Shown here: in pieces, positions 18,512-28,526 of the stretch | Numbering within the stretch: the stretch's first letter is position 1 | How the letters are laid out: each line of letters starts with the position of its first letter | From: Tritrichomonas foetus | Taxonomy: Eukaryota > Parabasalia > Tritrichomonadida > Tritrichomonadidae | DNA length: 64,000 bases | Assembly (NCBI GenBank): GCA_001839685.1 | Contig: MLAK01000582.1 | Location: forward strand, 1-64,000 | Direction of reading: 5' to 3' | The notes under the pieces: model-generated | The model's database searches: none | What the model was told of the DNA's origin: nothing | What the model saw: the letters and a program-made list of their open reading frames with translations, nothing else | Made by a program: the position numbers and the translations under genes

Positions 18512-19179
18512 GAGAAGAGTCGAAAGAATTTGAATAACTCAAGATGGTAACTTTTTCATAATTTCTTATCATAGTTTGATGAATGGTTTGGTAGAAACTT
18601 TCAATTTATAATCTGTCAATTGTGTTGATAATCAGAAATTCTTTGAAATATCAAAGACAAAAATTAGGTTGAAAAAGTCTTTGAATCATTTATGGTAAGA
18701 GATATGAATTGAAATAAAATTTCTCTCAAATTTTAGACATAGGTCTCAAATAGTTAATGACATTTATTCATTGAGAAGGAAAACCAATAATTCACAGAAT
18801 TATTCAAATTGTAGGGAAGGATCTCTTACAGACTTTTGAAAAAGTTTCAAAGAGTCTAATTTATGAGAAGATATATGATTCTGATATCAGAATTCTTATT
18901 TATATGTATATATCAAAACGGCTGCTCTGATTATCTGATTGGAAGGTATCTACAGAAATTGAAAAAAAAAAATTAACAAATTAATTGAGATTTGAGAGAT
19001 TAAGTCATTTAATTTAATGTGCGTTTATTTCATGGTTCGCGTGTGTTCTCAGTAATTGAAAAATATCTGCTCATGTTTTGAGAAAAAACCGAATAAGGTT
19101 GCGATATTTATATATTTGAGAAGACTTCGGACGAATAATGCAAGAAGAATTACTTTAGTACAATTGAATGGATGATACC
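18512..19179. other. Intergenic region with palindromes
   Basis: No gene seen. It contains a 16-bp perfect palindrome ATTCTGATATCAGAAT (18878-18893) and a hairpin at about 18831-18860 (AGACT...TTTGAAA pairing with TTTCAAAGAGTCT, one bulge), which includes GAAAAAGTTT at 18838-18847. Confidence 0.4.
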
Positions 19180-19560
19180 AACAAGTTAACATGTGATAGC
19201 CTCATCATCAGTTTTCCAAACTCAGATGGTGAATTGTTGCATTTGGAATGTTTCCGTGATTGTTTCGAAAATATCGATTTACAAAGTTTCCAAAATTGTG
19301 GTTGATAAATCCTTGATCATTTCCGAAGTCTATTCCTGAAGACCCTTCATATCATGGTGAGAAACTTTTGAATCGGCCATTCACTCCATGTTGACTTCAT
19401 CCTTAAGATTGTTTGTATTGGAGGATGGAGATGATGTTATTCACCCTGGAAGTTGACATTGGCGCCATTTATGTCGAGCTGGAAGTTTGGCAGGTTGTAC
19501 TGAGAGTGAGACTGAATTACATCGTCATTTTCCATGAACATCTTGTAAATTCTGGGAAAT
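19180..19560 (-). pseudogene. Probable remnant of an Asn/Gly-rich protein gene
   Basis: Read on the minus strand, this stretch has open segments in shifting frames with coherent composition, for example LPNFQLDINGANVNFQGE then a stop, SQHGVNGRFKSFSP then a stop, and a run reading IDFGNDQGFINHNFGNFVNR. Base composition is richer than the flanks. The Asn/Gly/Phe-rich peptides suggest one decayed gene with several stops and frame breaks. The family is not recognised; edges are approximate and the call is tentative. Confidence 0.35.
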
Positions 19561-19803
19561 GTTTTTTTATGAAATTCATTTATCATCATCAAATTGTTAT
19601 ATCAGAAGATACTATTCTGGAACTAAATATTAAGATGAAATTCTCAGCCATAGCTCACTATTAGTATGAAATAATTGTTTATATATATATGATTTCTTGC
19701 TTGAATTGAAGCGATCATTCTGTGATTCACCTCAAAAACATTCATTAAAGCTGTGATAAAATTTTCAATTAACAATAAAAAATTATATGAAAATGATATT
19801 TAA

Positions 19804-21333
19804 TTATTCTGATAGTTTCGGTAATATTGAAGTAACGAACGTGAGAAGACCACTGATAATTTGTGCAATTTGACTATCATTATTACTTTTGCGTAAAATT
19901 TCTTCTAATTCGTGGCGACTGATGAAAGAAAAAGGTATGTCATGTTGTACATCTTGTGGCAGTGATTGATAAACATAATTTAAATAAGCTGATACATTTG
20001 CAATAAAAGAAATGATTTTTTGGCCGACTTCTTGGCATTGATGGAATGAATCTGTTGTATTTGTAAAAATAAGATCTAAATTCTGGACATTTGATCTAAA
20101 TTGAATAATTTCGTTAATAATAGTATGTAAATTCTTTAGCTTATCGGATAAATAATTATTCTCATCAATAGATGTGTCAATAATTTCTTTTAATTCACAT
20201 ATTTCTGAATCTGATGCAATTTCCTGAGTTATAAAATCAGTTTCTAATGTTACATTTGCTTTGTGTAAATTTTCATTGAGTTGAATAATTTCATTTTCCA
20301 AGTCTTTTTGCTTGATTTGAGTATTTTTATTAAACTCATGAATCTGTTTTTCGATCTCATTTTTATATTCTAATTTTTTGTTATCAAATACTCTTTGTAT
20401 TTGATCAATTTTTCTTTGTCGCTCTTCAATCAATTTTTCCTGATATTTTCTTTTCAGTGAATCTTTTTCCCTTAATGCTTTCTCTTCATTATATCTTACT
20501 CTTTCTTTTCTGATTTTATCGATCAGATTTATCTGGTTTTTCTTTCTTATTGACTCGAGAACCTTCATTTTATATTCAGTCTCATATTCTTTCTGAAGTT
20601 TATTCTTAAGATAAGTTTTGGCTAGTACGATTTTCGATAAGGTTTGTCTTTGGTCAATTTCATCTGGAATATTTGATGATGTTTCTGATAGGTTGGAGGT
20701 CTTGTCTATTATATTTGTAGAACTATCATAAGATGCTGATACATCATTGTCATAATCATCAGAATAGGGATGTAAAACATCAGTCGGGAAAAACGTGCTA
20801 TTTAGGGTTGAAGGGAAACTAGAGTCAAGAGTTGAAGATTCTGATTCTTCTTTTTCTTCTTCTCTAGCAAATGATTTTTTGTCTTCTTTTCCTTCTTCTT
20901 CTCTAACTAATGATTTTTTGCCTTCTTCTTCTCTAACTAATGATTTTTTGTCTTCTTCTTCTTCTCTAGCAAATGATTTTTTGTCTTCTTTTCCTTCTCT
21001 AGCTAATGATTTTTTGTCTTCTTCTTCTTCTATTGCTAATGATTTTTTGTCTTCTTCTTCTTCTATTGCTAATGATTTCTTGTCTTCTTCCCATTTTAAT
21101 CTACTTTTCAATTTTTTTTGATATGGAACAAACATTTTCCTCCTTTGAGCATTAAAATGAATATTCCATGGTATATATTCTTTTTGAAACTCTGTACTAA
21201 TGGAATATTTGTGAACAAAATATTCAAAAGAATCATCATTGTTATCAAAAGATTGGTTATTCTTTGTTGTTTCCTTATATTCCTCTCTTTTTCGACGCAT
21301 TATTTGTAATACTAACGCTTTTGCATTTAACAT
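19804..21333 (-). CDS. Coiled-coil protein with DKKSxxxEEE tandem repeats, 509 aa
   Basis: Not assigned to a family. After about 80 basic residues with repeated aromatic positions, residues about 80-160 carry seven imperfect 11-residue units (EEEDKKSLAIE type). An acidic/Ser-rich segment follows, then a long coiled coil (about residues 240-420). The C-terminal 90 residues (FHQCQEVGQKIISFIANVSA...) may be a helical domain. At DNA level 33-bp units are near-identical at 21005-21037 and 21038-21070, so copy number probably varies. The M1 at 21333 is the first ATG; M12 is also possible. A likely cytoskeletal protein. Confidence 0.7.
   Translation of the reverse strand: MLNAKALVLQIMRRKREEYKETTKNNQSFDNNDDSFEYFVHKYSISTEFQKEYIPWNIHFNAQRRKMFVPYQKKLKSRLKWEEDKKSLAIEEEEDKKSLAIEEEEDKKSLAREGKEDKKSFAREEEEDKKSLVREEEGKKSLVREEEGKEDKKSFAREEEKEESESSTLDSSFPSTLNSTFFPTDVLHPYSDDYDNDVSASYDSSTNIIDKTSNLSETSSNIPDEIDQRQTLSKIVLAKTYLKNKLQKEYETEYKMKVLESIRKKNQINLIDKIRKERVRYNEEKALREKDSLKRKYQEKLIEERQRKIDQIQRVFDNKKLEYKNEIEKQIHEFNKNTQIKQKDLENEIIQLNENLHKANVTLETDFITQEIASDSEICELKEIIDTSIDENNYLSDKLKNLHTIINEIIQFRSNVQNLDLIFTNTTDSFHQCQEVGQKIISFIANVSAYLNYVYQSLPQDVQHDIPFSFISRHELEEILRKSNNDSQIAQIISGLLTFVTSILPKLSE
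20860..21090 (-). repeat. 33-bp tandem repeat inside coiled-coil gene
   Basis: Units encode EEEDKKSLAIE-type 11-mers. Two adjacent copies (21005-21037, 21038-21070) are identical on the plus strand; a third begins at 21071 and older, diverged copies run down to about 20867. All are in frame. Confidence 0.8.
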
Positions 21334-21513
21334 AAAAACGATTCAGCAAAAAAAAAAAAAATGACATTGGTATAATTCTATATATACTTGGTCGAATATA
21401 ATCAATGAAAATTTCGGAGAAAATCTTATGACAATCATTTTTTTCATTGAAAACTTCGAAGTGGAAACCGCTTTATAAACCATAGAAATCTGATCCTATT
21501 TGGCTTGGTATTC

Positions 21514-23079
21514 ATGTCGGGAACTGAGAAAGTTCATGTAGACGTTACTCTTTTACTCCGTGGCAAACAACGTATCTACGGAGTGAAGAACAATGAATTC
21601 GAACGCTATGCGCAATATTGCTCTCGCCGTGTTGTCAGGTTGACCAAATTAATGAAAAAGAAAGAAGATGTTGTTGATATGAAAGGCCCAAAATTCAATT
21701 TCTCAGCTTCTGTCAACCAAAATTCTGAGCATCTTCAAATTTTGCTCTTCAAAGCCGATGGCGCGTGGGCCAGATATCGTTTCCTCAAAAACACAGCCGA
21801 AAAGCAGAAGAGGAGGTCCCATGCAATTCAGCGACTCAGGAAATGCCAGAAATGGTGGCAGATCGCCCACGATTGTGCTGAAGCATTTTGTAGCGAAAGA
21901 ACAATTCTCGAAGTAAACGCTTTCCAGTCATACGCAAAAGCATCGCTCGAACTCGAAAGGGGCGAATGGTCTCAAGCGCTTTCAACTTTTACTACAGTCA
22001 CTGATATTTTCTCAGATATTCGAGAAGCATCGCCAGACGCCACTCTTCGAACTTTTTGTGGAGAAATCATCGACGATATCAATCCATTAATTGAATTCTG
22101 TCGCTTCAATCTCGACAAAACTGATGGAACTCATATCGATGCAGCCACCCGCGAAAAGATCAAAAACATTTATGACCAAAACACAGAATCCCTTAACACA
22201 CATACGCTTTCTGAGCTTACATGGAGAAACAAAACCGTTCCTATCGTTCATGAAGGTCTTAGAGGCAAAATGGCCAACATTGTTGATCTCATTTCTGACA
22301 TTCACCAACATCAAGCTGGAAGTGAAGATCAAGTTGAGATGAAACTTTTCGATAAGCTCATTATGGAAAGTCACGCCGCCCGCCAAACAATCAGGTCGAT
22401 TGCGTCAAAAGGCGAAAGTGAAGAATTGAAAGTTTTGGATAGCTATCTTGATTGGAACTCGTATATTGTCACTCTTGAACGTTCCAGAGTCCTTTTAAAC
22501 ACGCTTTCTAACGCAAATCAAAAGGCTGACTTGGCAAGCCGAACATATGCCCGTATACTTGAAAATAAAACCAAATATGATGGTGATGCTGCAGTTGAGG
22601 CACTTATGAATATCTGGCGTGCTCTCAAACTTCTCTACATTACAGAATCAAATCTCATCAATCAACAAAATAATAATGCAAGTAAAAATAATAGCAAATC
22701 TGTTGCGTTACTAGAAAGAGCCAAGAATTACATCAACACTGCACAAAATATTATCTCTGCTGAGGGTGTAGTTGATCCGCCAATTTTGAAGACATGGGCC
22801 AGCGATGTGGCTCTTCAGATTCGCCGTCAGAGAATCATGAAAGTTGCCCAAACAACTGGTGTCGAAATATTCGCAAAAAGTGGATCATCACTATCATTCC
22901 TCGAAGACCAAGACAGCTACCAATCTTGCCAGACACTTGTCCAAGTACCACCACTGCCAAAGCCAATTGTACCAAAGGGAATGATCTTCAACAGCGCACG
23001 CGATGAATATCTCGACTATCCAAATATTGACACGAAATTGTCCAAGAAGAGCTGGTCAGCCAGGCTCAAGTTTTGGTAA
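21514..23079 (+). CDS. SRP68: Signal recognition particle subunit SRP68
   Basis: The protein has 521 residues from the ATG at 21514 (an upstream TTG at 21505 is in frame). The N-terminal region, YGVKNNEFERYAQYCSRRVVRLTKLMK, matches the SRP68 RNA-binding motif ([24 protein letters not shown] in animals). The long helical remainder with TPR-like repeats fits the family, which is usually 530-630 residues. SRP68 binds 7SL RNA with SRP72 and supports ER targeting of secretory proteins. The C-terminal SRP72-binding part is present but diverged. Codon use is C-rich. Confidence 0.9.
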   Translation: MSGTEKVHVDVTLLLRGKQRIYGVKNNEFERYAQYCSRRVVRLTKLMKKKEDVVDMKGPKFNFSASVNQNSEHLQILLFKADGAWARYRFLKNTAEKQKRRSHAIQRLRKCQKWWQIAHDCAEAFCSERTILEVNAFQSYAKASLELERGEWSQALSTFTTVTDIFSDIREASPDATLRTFCGEIIDDINPLIEFCRFNLDKTDGTHIDAATREKIKNIYDQNTESLNTHTLSELTWRNKTVPIVHEGLRGKMANIVDLISDIHQHQAGSEDQVEMKLFDKLIMESHAARQTIRSIASKGESEELKVLDSYLDWNSYIVTLERSRVLLNTLSNANQKADLASRTYARILENKTKYDGDAAVEALMNIWRALKLLYITESNLINQQNNNASKNNSKSVALLERAKNYINTAQNIISAEGVVDPPILKTWASDVALQIRRQRIMKVAQTTGVEIFAKSGSSLSFLEDQDSYQSCQTLVQVPPLPKPIVPKGMIFNSARDEYLDYPNIDTKLSKKSWSARLKFW

Positions 23080-23385
23080 ACTTTATCTTTATATCACCTT
23101 GTTTTATGCTACTTTTTAATTAGAAAGTGTTATTTTTATTTCTTGTTTGATCATTTGATTGTCTTAATATTATGATTTAGGAAAAGAAAATGTCTATGAT
23201 ACCGAAAACACTTTTATATTGATTAAATGATGATGTAAATGATGAAAATGAGATGAATCACTAATCTCAGAATTTTTGAATGAAAGTTTTTCTGTGGGAT
23301 ATTGAACCAAAATTTCATATTCAGTGTTAATCTGGTCATTAGGTTTGAAAGTGTGAAAGACGTTAACCAAAAGAATTGCTGTGCG
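23080..23385. other. Intergenic region
   Basis: Short spacer between two same-strand genes. No distinct element beyond AT-rich sequence. A GTTTTTCTG run at about 23286-23294 is a weak variant of the recurrent element. Confidence 0.4.
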
Positions 23386-25989
23386 ATGGATTTTTCGAGT
23401 GATAGTTTTTCATCAAAGAGAAGCTCATCAAGAAGAACTAAAGATATTAAAAATAAATACCCAATTTCAAGTATTTCTTCAGAAGGGGCAGACGTTTATG
23501 TTCAAATCGGCAAACTTGAAGCAGAAAACAACGATTACAAACTTCAGGTTTCGGATTTACAAAAGAAAATAACAGACTTAATGATGGACAAAAATTTTTC
23601 GCCTCAAGATATTTCTCGATTCATCGATAATCGCAGAGACATTGATAGATCGAATGAAGAAAATCGAAAACTTAGACAAGAAATTACTCAATTACAGGCT
23701 TTTATTTCTGCACAAGGCTCAGTGGCAAACAATTCGACGGATAATAATTCATTTTTAGAAATGAGAAACAAAATTTCAAAAGATATTTCACAGAAAGAAG
23801 CTGAACTCACAAAAGCACTTTCAAATTGTAATTTAAAAATTAGTGACCTTGAGGCGAAATTAGCGAATTCAAATGCAGAAAACGCTCAATTAACAATAAA
23901 AAATCTAGAGTTAGAAAAAATTATCAGAAATTTGAATGGTGATGAAACAATTATTGGTGCAAAGTCCCAGCGTTTACAAGAAACGATTGACGAGTTAAAT
24001 CAACGATTGGAATATACAAAAACAGAAAACGAGAAATTGAATAAATTAAATCAAAAGCTGAAAAATCAACTTTCACAAGAAAAATCAAAAAATCAAGATT
24101 TAGATTCACAAGTTAATGAGCTAACGAATAAAAATAATGTTTTGAAACAGCAAATTACTACATCAGAAACAGACCAACAATATTTACAGCAAAAATGCTC
24201 CAAGCTGGAACAAGATAATTCTCAATTGCAATCTAAATTAAATAATTTACAAATGGAAAAAGAAACAATAAATAATTCAAAAGATGATACTCAAAGACAA
24301 TTAACTAGACAGACTGAACAAAATAGGCAATTGAATATTGAAATTGAATCTAAAACGACCAAAATATTAGATCTTCAAAAAGAATTAACAAAACAAAAAT
24401 CTTTATATCAAGAACAAATTACTGCGAACCAAAAATCAACAATTCAGAATACAGATTATCAAAAACAAATCTCTAATTTAAACAGCCAAATTAAAGAAGA
24501 AAGAAGGAAAAATGATGAACTTACTGATCAAATCAATCACTTAGAAGACCAGATTTTTCAAACAAAAGAGCAAATAAATAATGAAAGAACTCAAAAAGAA
24601 TCAATTAATAATCAAGTGAGCAACTATCAACAACAGATCTCACAGCAAAAGAAATTATATCAGCAACAAATCGAAGAAAATAGGCGTTTAGAACAAAGAA
24701 ATAATGAACTCCAAGAAAAAATCGATCAATTGAATCAAATCAACAGCAATGAAAAAGAAGAAAAAACAAAAGCAACAGATCAAATTTCAATGATAAAGCA
24801 GCAGTTAACTATGCAAAAGCAATTATTTGAAAAAACAAAAAGTCAAAGCGAAAAAGCTCATGAAACTATTGATAAGATTCAACAACAATTACAAAATGAA
24901 AAACTTAGATATCAACAACAGCGTGAAGAAAATCAACGAATCCAAGATAGGTTAAGTCATTATGAACAGCAACTTTCAAGAACGAAGAGAGAAAGTGAAA
25001 CATATGGAAAGAAAACTGTTCAATTTGAGAATCAACTTAGTGAATCACTTCAAATTCAACAAAGACTAAAAATGGATTTACAACATACTAAATTATTACT
25101 TCAGCAAGCACAAAATGAAAAAACCGAGCTTGAAATGGAATTAACAGATATTAGGCAAGAAAACTCAAAACTAACCTATTCAATTCAAGAAAAGTATGAA
25201 GAAAATGAAATTACCCTCCAAGAAGCTCAGACAGTCAAAGATCAACTGCAAAAATTAAGAATAGAATATGAATCTATTAAATCATCAACAATTCATGCTG
25301 CTAAAACTGAGTCAGATAATCGAAAAATCATGAAAGAAAATGAGATACTTAAAAGACAATATGAAAAAGTTGCTCAAGAAAATGAAAAGCTAAATGATCA
25401 ATTAAATGAACTGAGATATAGTACAACATCAGATAGGACAACATTAAAAGATGTGAAAGATCAACTTGAAAAAACGCAAAGCCATAATCATGAATTGAAG
25501 AGGCAAAATATAAATGTAACAATTACTTATCAAGCAGCATTACGAAAGTTTATTGAATATAGCTTTAAGAAACTTAAGTTTTCGAATGCTCAATATGTTA
25601 CAAACTTAGATATGATGGCTGTAAAATTAGAACATCTCTCAAAATCGATTACAGATATAGAAGCTTTTATTAAACAAAAAGAGACTAATAATGGTGATTT
25701 CTCCTATCAAAGGCGAATGTTTTTAAAACAAATTCAAAAGCATCTTGAAATAATAGATGAAATATCATCAGCAACTGCAAAAACTCTGAGAATTCCACAA
25801 GAATTCGTTCCACATGCAACAGATTTATTAAATTATCCAGACAAATTGAGAATTTTCATCAAGAGAATATCAGAATCCAAGTTAGATAATCAATATTGCA
25901 AACATTCAACATCAGAAATACGATCTTTTATCAGTCAGTCTAAGCCTGCTCTGCATTATAAGCTTGAAAATCAGCTTCTTTACAAGTGA
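23386..25989 (+). CDS. Long coiled-coil protein, 867 aa
   Basis: The first ATG of this frame is at 23386; the upstream 28 codons would start from TTG. The N-terminus is Ser/Arg/Lys-rich (MDFSSDSFSSKRSSSRRTKD). From about residue 40 to 780 it is an almost unbroken Gln/Glu/Lys/Asn coiled coil with heptads. The last 130 residues form a non-coiled region (LRKFIEYSFKKLKFSNAQYVTNL, then IPQEFVPHATDLLNYPDKLRIFI), with a compact C-terminal globular end. It resembles centrosomal or tethering coiled-coil proteins but no family is assigned. Trichomonads carry many such genes. Confidence 0.75.
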   Translation: MDFSSDSFSSKRSSSRRTKDIKNKYPISSISSEGADVYVQIGKLEAENNDYKLQVSDLQKKITDLMMDKNFSPQDISRFIDNRRDIDRSNEENRKLRQEITQLQAFISAQGSVANNSTDNNSFLEMRNKISKDISQKEAELTKALSNCNLKISDLEAKLANSNAENAQLTIKNLELEKIIRNLNGDETIIGAKSQRLQETIDELNQRLEYTKTENEKLNKLNQKLKNQLSQEKSKNQDLDSQVNELTNKNNVLKQQITTSETDQQYLQQKCSKLEQDNSQLQSKLNNLQMEKETINNSKDDTQRQLTRQTEQNRQLNIEIESKTTKILDLQKELTKQKSLYQEQITANQKSTIQNTDYQKQISNLNSQIKEERRKNDELTDQINHLEDQIFQTKEQINNERTQKESINNQVSNYQQQISQQKKLYQQQIEENRRLEQRNNELQEKIDQLNQINSNEKEEKTKATDQISMIKQQLTMQKQLFEKTKSQSEKAHETIDKIQQQLQNEKLRYQQQREENQRIQDRLSHYEQQLSRTKRESETYGKKTVQFENQLSESLQIQQRLKMDLQHTKLLLQQAQNEKTELEMELTDIRQENSKLTYSIQEKYEENEITLQEAQTVKDQLQKLRIEYESIKSSTIHAAKTESDNRKIMKENEILKRQYEKVAQENEKLNDQLNELRYSTTSDRTTLKDVKDQLEKTQSHNHELKRQNINVTITYQAALRKFIEYSFKKLKFSNAQYVTNLDMMAVKLEHLSKSITDIEAFIKQKETNNGDFSYQRRMFLKQIQKHLEIIDEISSATAKTLRIPQEFVPHATDLLNYPDKLRIFIKRISESKLDNQYCKHSTSEIRSFISQSKPALHYKLENQLLYK

Positions 25990-26100
25990 TAGATTGTAGT
26001 TATTTTATTTGTATGTTTCGTAATTTTATATATTAATAAATGTTTTATAACAAACTGATTCTTAATTTTGTTTTCTAAATAAATCTTTTGGTATGATGAA

Positions 26101-26796
26101 TCAAGAACCATCGATTTTTAATTGTGATAATATGCCTGTTTTCTTCAAAGATTGTGAATTTCTTGTTGATTGTGAATTTCTTGTTGATTGTGAATTTCTT
26201 GTTGATTGTGAATTTCTTGTTGATTGTGAATTTCTTGTTGATTGTGAAGTCTTTAAAATATCTGGTGTAATCATTGATGCAATAATTGGTGATGCCTTTG
26301 TTCGAAATAGTTGTGGTGTTGATCTTGTTGAATCCCTTTTTCTTGGTGTAGCATAATAAAAGCAAATTCCTTCAAAATCAATCACAGGGAAAATCTCGGC
26401 ATCTTCATCACACTCAAGAATATTGGTTTCTTTCCAGCCAAAACCATGATAGAGATCATTTGCTCCAACAAGAAAGATTGGTTCACCAGAAGAGTGTGGA
26501 ATATATTTCATAGCATCAGCAATCATTCTCAAATTTATCCCTTTCAGTGAATAGTTTGAATGAAATCTCATGCAAAATGCAATAGAGTCATATACCATTA
26601 AAAACGTTCCAATTTTCTTTTGCAATAATATATTAGCGATTGATTCACCAACCTCATGAAAATGAGAATATAATTGTGAATCTTTAAAAGAGAGCATTCC
26701 GCTGAAATCTTCATTATATTTATCAGTACTATCATTAGATATTCTACAGTGAGCAGTTGTAAGGATTTTTTCAAACAAATGGGTGATTACATACAT
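26101..26796 (-). CDS. Hypothetical protein with NSQSTR tandem repeat, 231 aa
   Basis: Not recognised. Residues about 1-165 look like a folded domain with mixed hydrophobic segments (LLQKKIGTFLMVYDSIAFCM, FPVIDFEGICFYYATPRKR). Near the C-terminus five copies of a six-residue unit (NSQSTR) are encoded by a perfect 18-bp DNA repeat, then a partial sixth, and the protein ends KIDGS. Ser/Thr/Arg repeats of this kind are often phosphorylated linkers, but that is inference. The ATG at 26796 is the first in frame. Confidence 0.6.
   Translation of the reverse strand: MYVITHLFEKILTTAHCRISNDSTDKYNEDFSGMLSFKDSQLYSHFHEVGESIANILLQKKIGTFLMVYDSIAFCMRFHSNYSLKGINLRMIADAMKYIPHSSGEPIFLVGANDLYHGFGWKETNILECDEDAEIFPVIDFEGICFYYATPRKRDSTRSTPQLFRTKASPIIASMITPDILKTSQSTRNSQSTRNSQSTRNSQSTRNSQSTRNSQSLKKTGILSQLKIDGS
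26151..26240. repeat. 18-bp perfect tandem repeat, five copies
   Basis: Unit attgtgaatttcttgttg on the plus strand, copies at 26151, 26169, 26187, 26205 and 26223, then a partial sixth from 26241. It lies in frame in the 26101-26796 gene and encodes a repeated NSQSTR hexapeptide. Identical copies suggest recent expansion. Confidence 0.95.
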
Positions 26797-27234
26797 TTCA
26801 TGGAAATAAAGAAAATGATGATCCGTCAGTCAAAAACTATTAAATTATTCATTTGAATTGATAAATGGCCATCCAGCAAAATCTCTGACTGCATAGATTC
26901 CATCATTTATAATTATCCAATCGATACAATTTTATATACCACTGCATGTGGACAAAACATAAGAAAGATTCTTTTCAAGTTTGGTCAATTCTAAAGGTGA
27001 ATTTGGAATTTCAGACATGACTTTTAGTCGTAGTGCAGAGATATACTATGGTGAATGCACCTTTTAAATGTTCCACTTATCAGGAATTTTTTTTTTCCAA
27101 ACAATTTTGAAATTGAATTTGATAAAAAAAATAATTACATTAAAATAAGGGAAAATAATAATAAATAATAAAAATAATAATAAAAAATAATCAAATGAAA
27201 CATACAGAGCAATATTCAAAGTACTCACAATATT
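26797..27234. other. Intergenic region
   Basis: AT-rich spacer with AATAATAAT tracts at about 27150-27190. No gene seen. Confidence 0.45.
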
Positions 27235-27771
27235 TTAATCGTAATCAACAGTTGGTGGATGTTTTGCAACACAGCTTGTAATAAATTCGACATATTTCGG
27301 AATATCAGATGCAACTGCATCATTGAATGTTGATGCCTCAATATTTGGAGGCAAATATTCTTTCAATAATGTGAAATTATTTGTTTCCTTTTGATTTCGA
27401 ACGTATCCGACAATATTCGGTGGAGACTGGTCGACCAGCTGGGAGCGCATCCAATTTATCACTTTAACACTCAAAAGAACCATCGCGGGTGAAGAAATGT
27501 CGACAAAAAAGAAAGATGCAATAACGCGTTGATGTTTCGAGTATTCGTCTATCCATGAAGGGCGAGCTTCTCTTTCTGAAGGAATCTGTGCGAATAAAAA
27601 CGGACTCTGATAAGATCCGCCGACCGAGTGGAAACATTTTTCGATTGATGATATAAAAACGTCTTGTCCGCAATCGGGCATTCCAAAAACGAGACATGTT
27701 GACTTTGTGGATTCAGTGTTTTTCTGTCGAACTTGGAGTTTGGTGTCGACTTTTGATGGTCCACAACCCAT
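27235..27771 (-). CDS. Degenerate GTPase-like protein with MGCG lipidation signal, 178 aa
   Basis: The N-terminus MGCGPSK is a typical dual acylation signal: Gly2 myristoylation and Cys3 palmitoylation, as in G-alpha subunits and some Arf/Rab-like proteins. After a linker, CLVFGMPDCGQDVFISSI looks like a beta-strand, P-loop and helix 1, but the GxxxxGK[ST] Lys is replaced by Gln-Asp. FFFVDISSPA could correspond to the switch II strand. No NKxD or DxxG motif is clear. It may be a membrane-anchored pseudo-GTPase; family assignment is weak. GAAAAAGTT elements at 27791-27851 lie directly upstream of the start. Confidence 0.5.
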   Translation of the reverse strand: MGCGPSKVDTKLQVRQKNTESTKSTCLVFGMPDCGQDVFISSIEKCFHSVGGSYQSPFLFAQIPSEREARPSWIDEYSKHQRVIASFFFVDISSPAMVLLSVKVINWMRSQLVDQSPPNIVGYVRNQKETNNFTLLKEYLPPNIEASTFNDAVASDIPKYVEFITSCVAKHPPTVDYD

Positions 27772-27790
27772 TTGCGAAAAAAAATAATTC

Positions 27791-27851
27791 TGAAAAAGTT
27801 GTAATTAACGGACTATCAAGTAAAAAGTTCATCTATTATTAGAAAAAGTTC
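27791..27851. promoter_or_regulatory. Three GAAAAAGTT-type elements upstream of the MGCG gene
   Basis: GAAAAAGTT (27791-27799), TAAAAAGTTC (27820-27829) and GAAAAAGTTC (27842-27851). The last two begin 22 nt apart. They lie 20-80 bp from the start codon of the minus-strand gene, so a promoter role is plausible but unproven. Confidence 0.4.
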
Positions 27852-28492
27852 ATTTGTTATCAGAAATTTCTGAAATTCTGTAAAAAATAAAATATGAAAT
27901 TGAATGCAATTTCCTCAATTTTGTGAAACTTAATTGTGAAGATGGAGTGAGAATTATTTTGTCCAAATTAACAAGAAACACCAATGGAATCCCTTACAGA
28001 TAATTTTATCATGAATAATTGAATGGGATATAAAATTTTCTGAACATCGAGATTTTGATAAAAGGTACCCAACCTAGACTTCTAACGAAAGAATGTTTTT
28101 AATATTCTAATATAATGTATAATTTTATAAAAGAATATCATTTTTCATTTTTTAGACAATTTCGTCTTTTAGAAATAAAGATAATCTCAATATATAAATT
28201 CACTATTCGTTCTGGAGTAAAAGGTCAATTTTTGGTGGCATATTGACAAGTTTATTTAATTGAGAAGTTTACAAAATACGAGATTTTGGAAAAATTCTAA
28301 AGACGTTTATTTTCTGATGAGAATAATCCCTCTTTTTCTCAATTCATAATTCGAAAAAAGTTACAAAATACTACTAATCATGATTCTTATATTTTTCATG
28401 CTTGGGAAAATTCATTATCAATGGAATTTGGACAATATGATTTTTCTTGAATTATTATTTTTTAGTCATTTTGATCAATTACTGGAAATCTC

Positions 28493-28526
28493 NNNNNNNN
28501 NNNNNNNNNNNNNNNNNNNNNNNNNN
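28493..28526. other. Assembly gap (34 N)
   Basis: A run of N in the sequence; no content can be inferred. Confidence 0.99.

Noticed and set aside
19413..19664. 83-codon plus-strand ORF
   Set aside because: TTG start, no domain; the opposite strand has a better, although broken, coding signal.
26093..26356. 87-codon plus-strand ORF with CEFLVD repeats
   Set aside because: Mirror of the NSQSTR repeat; the minus-strand frame is longer and starts with ATG.
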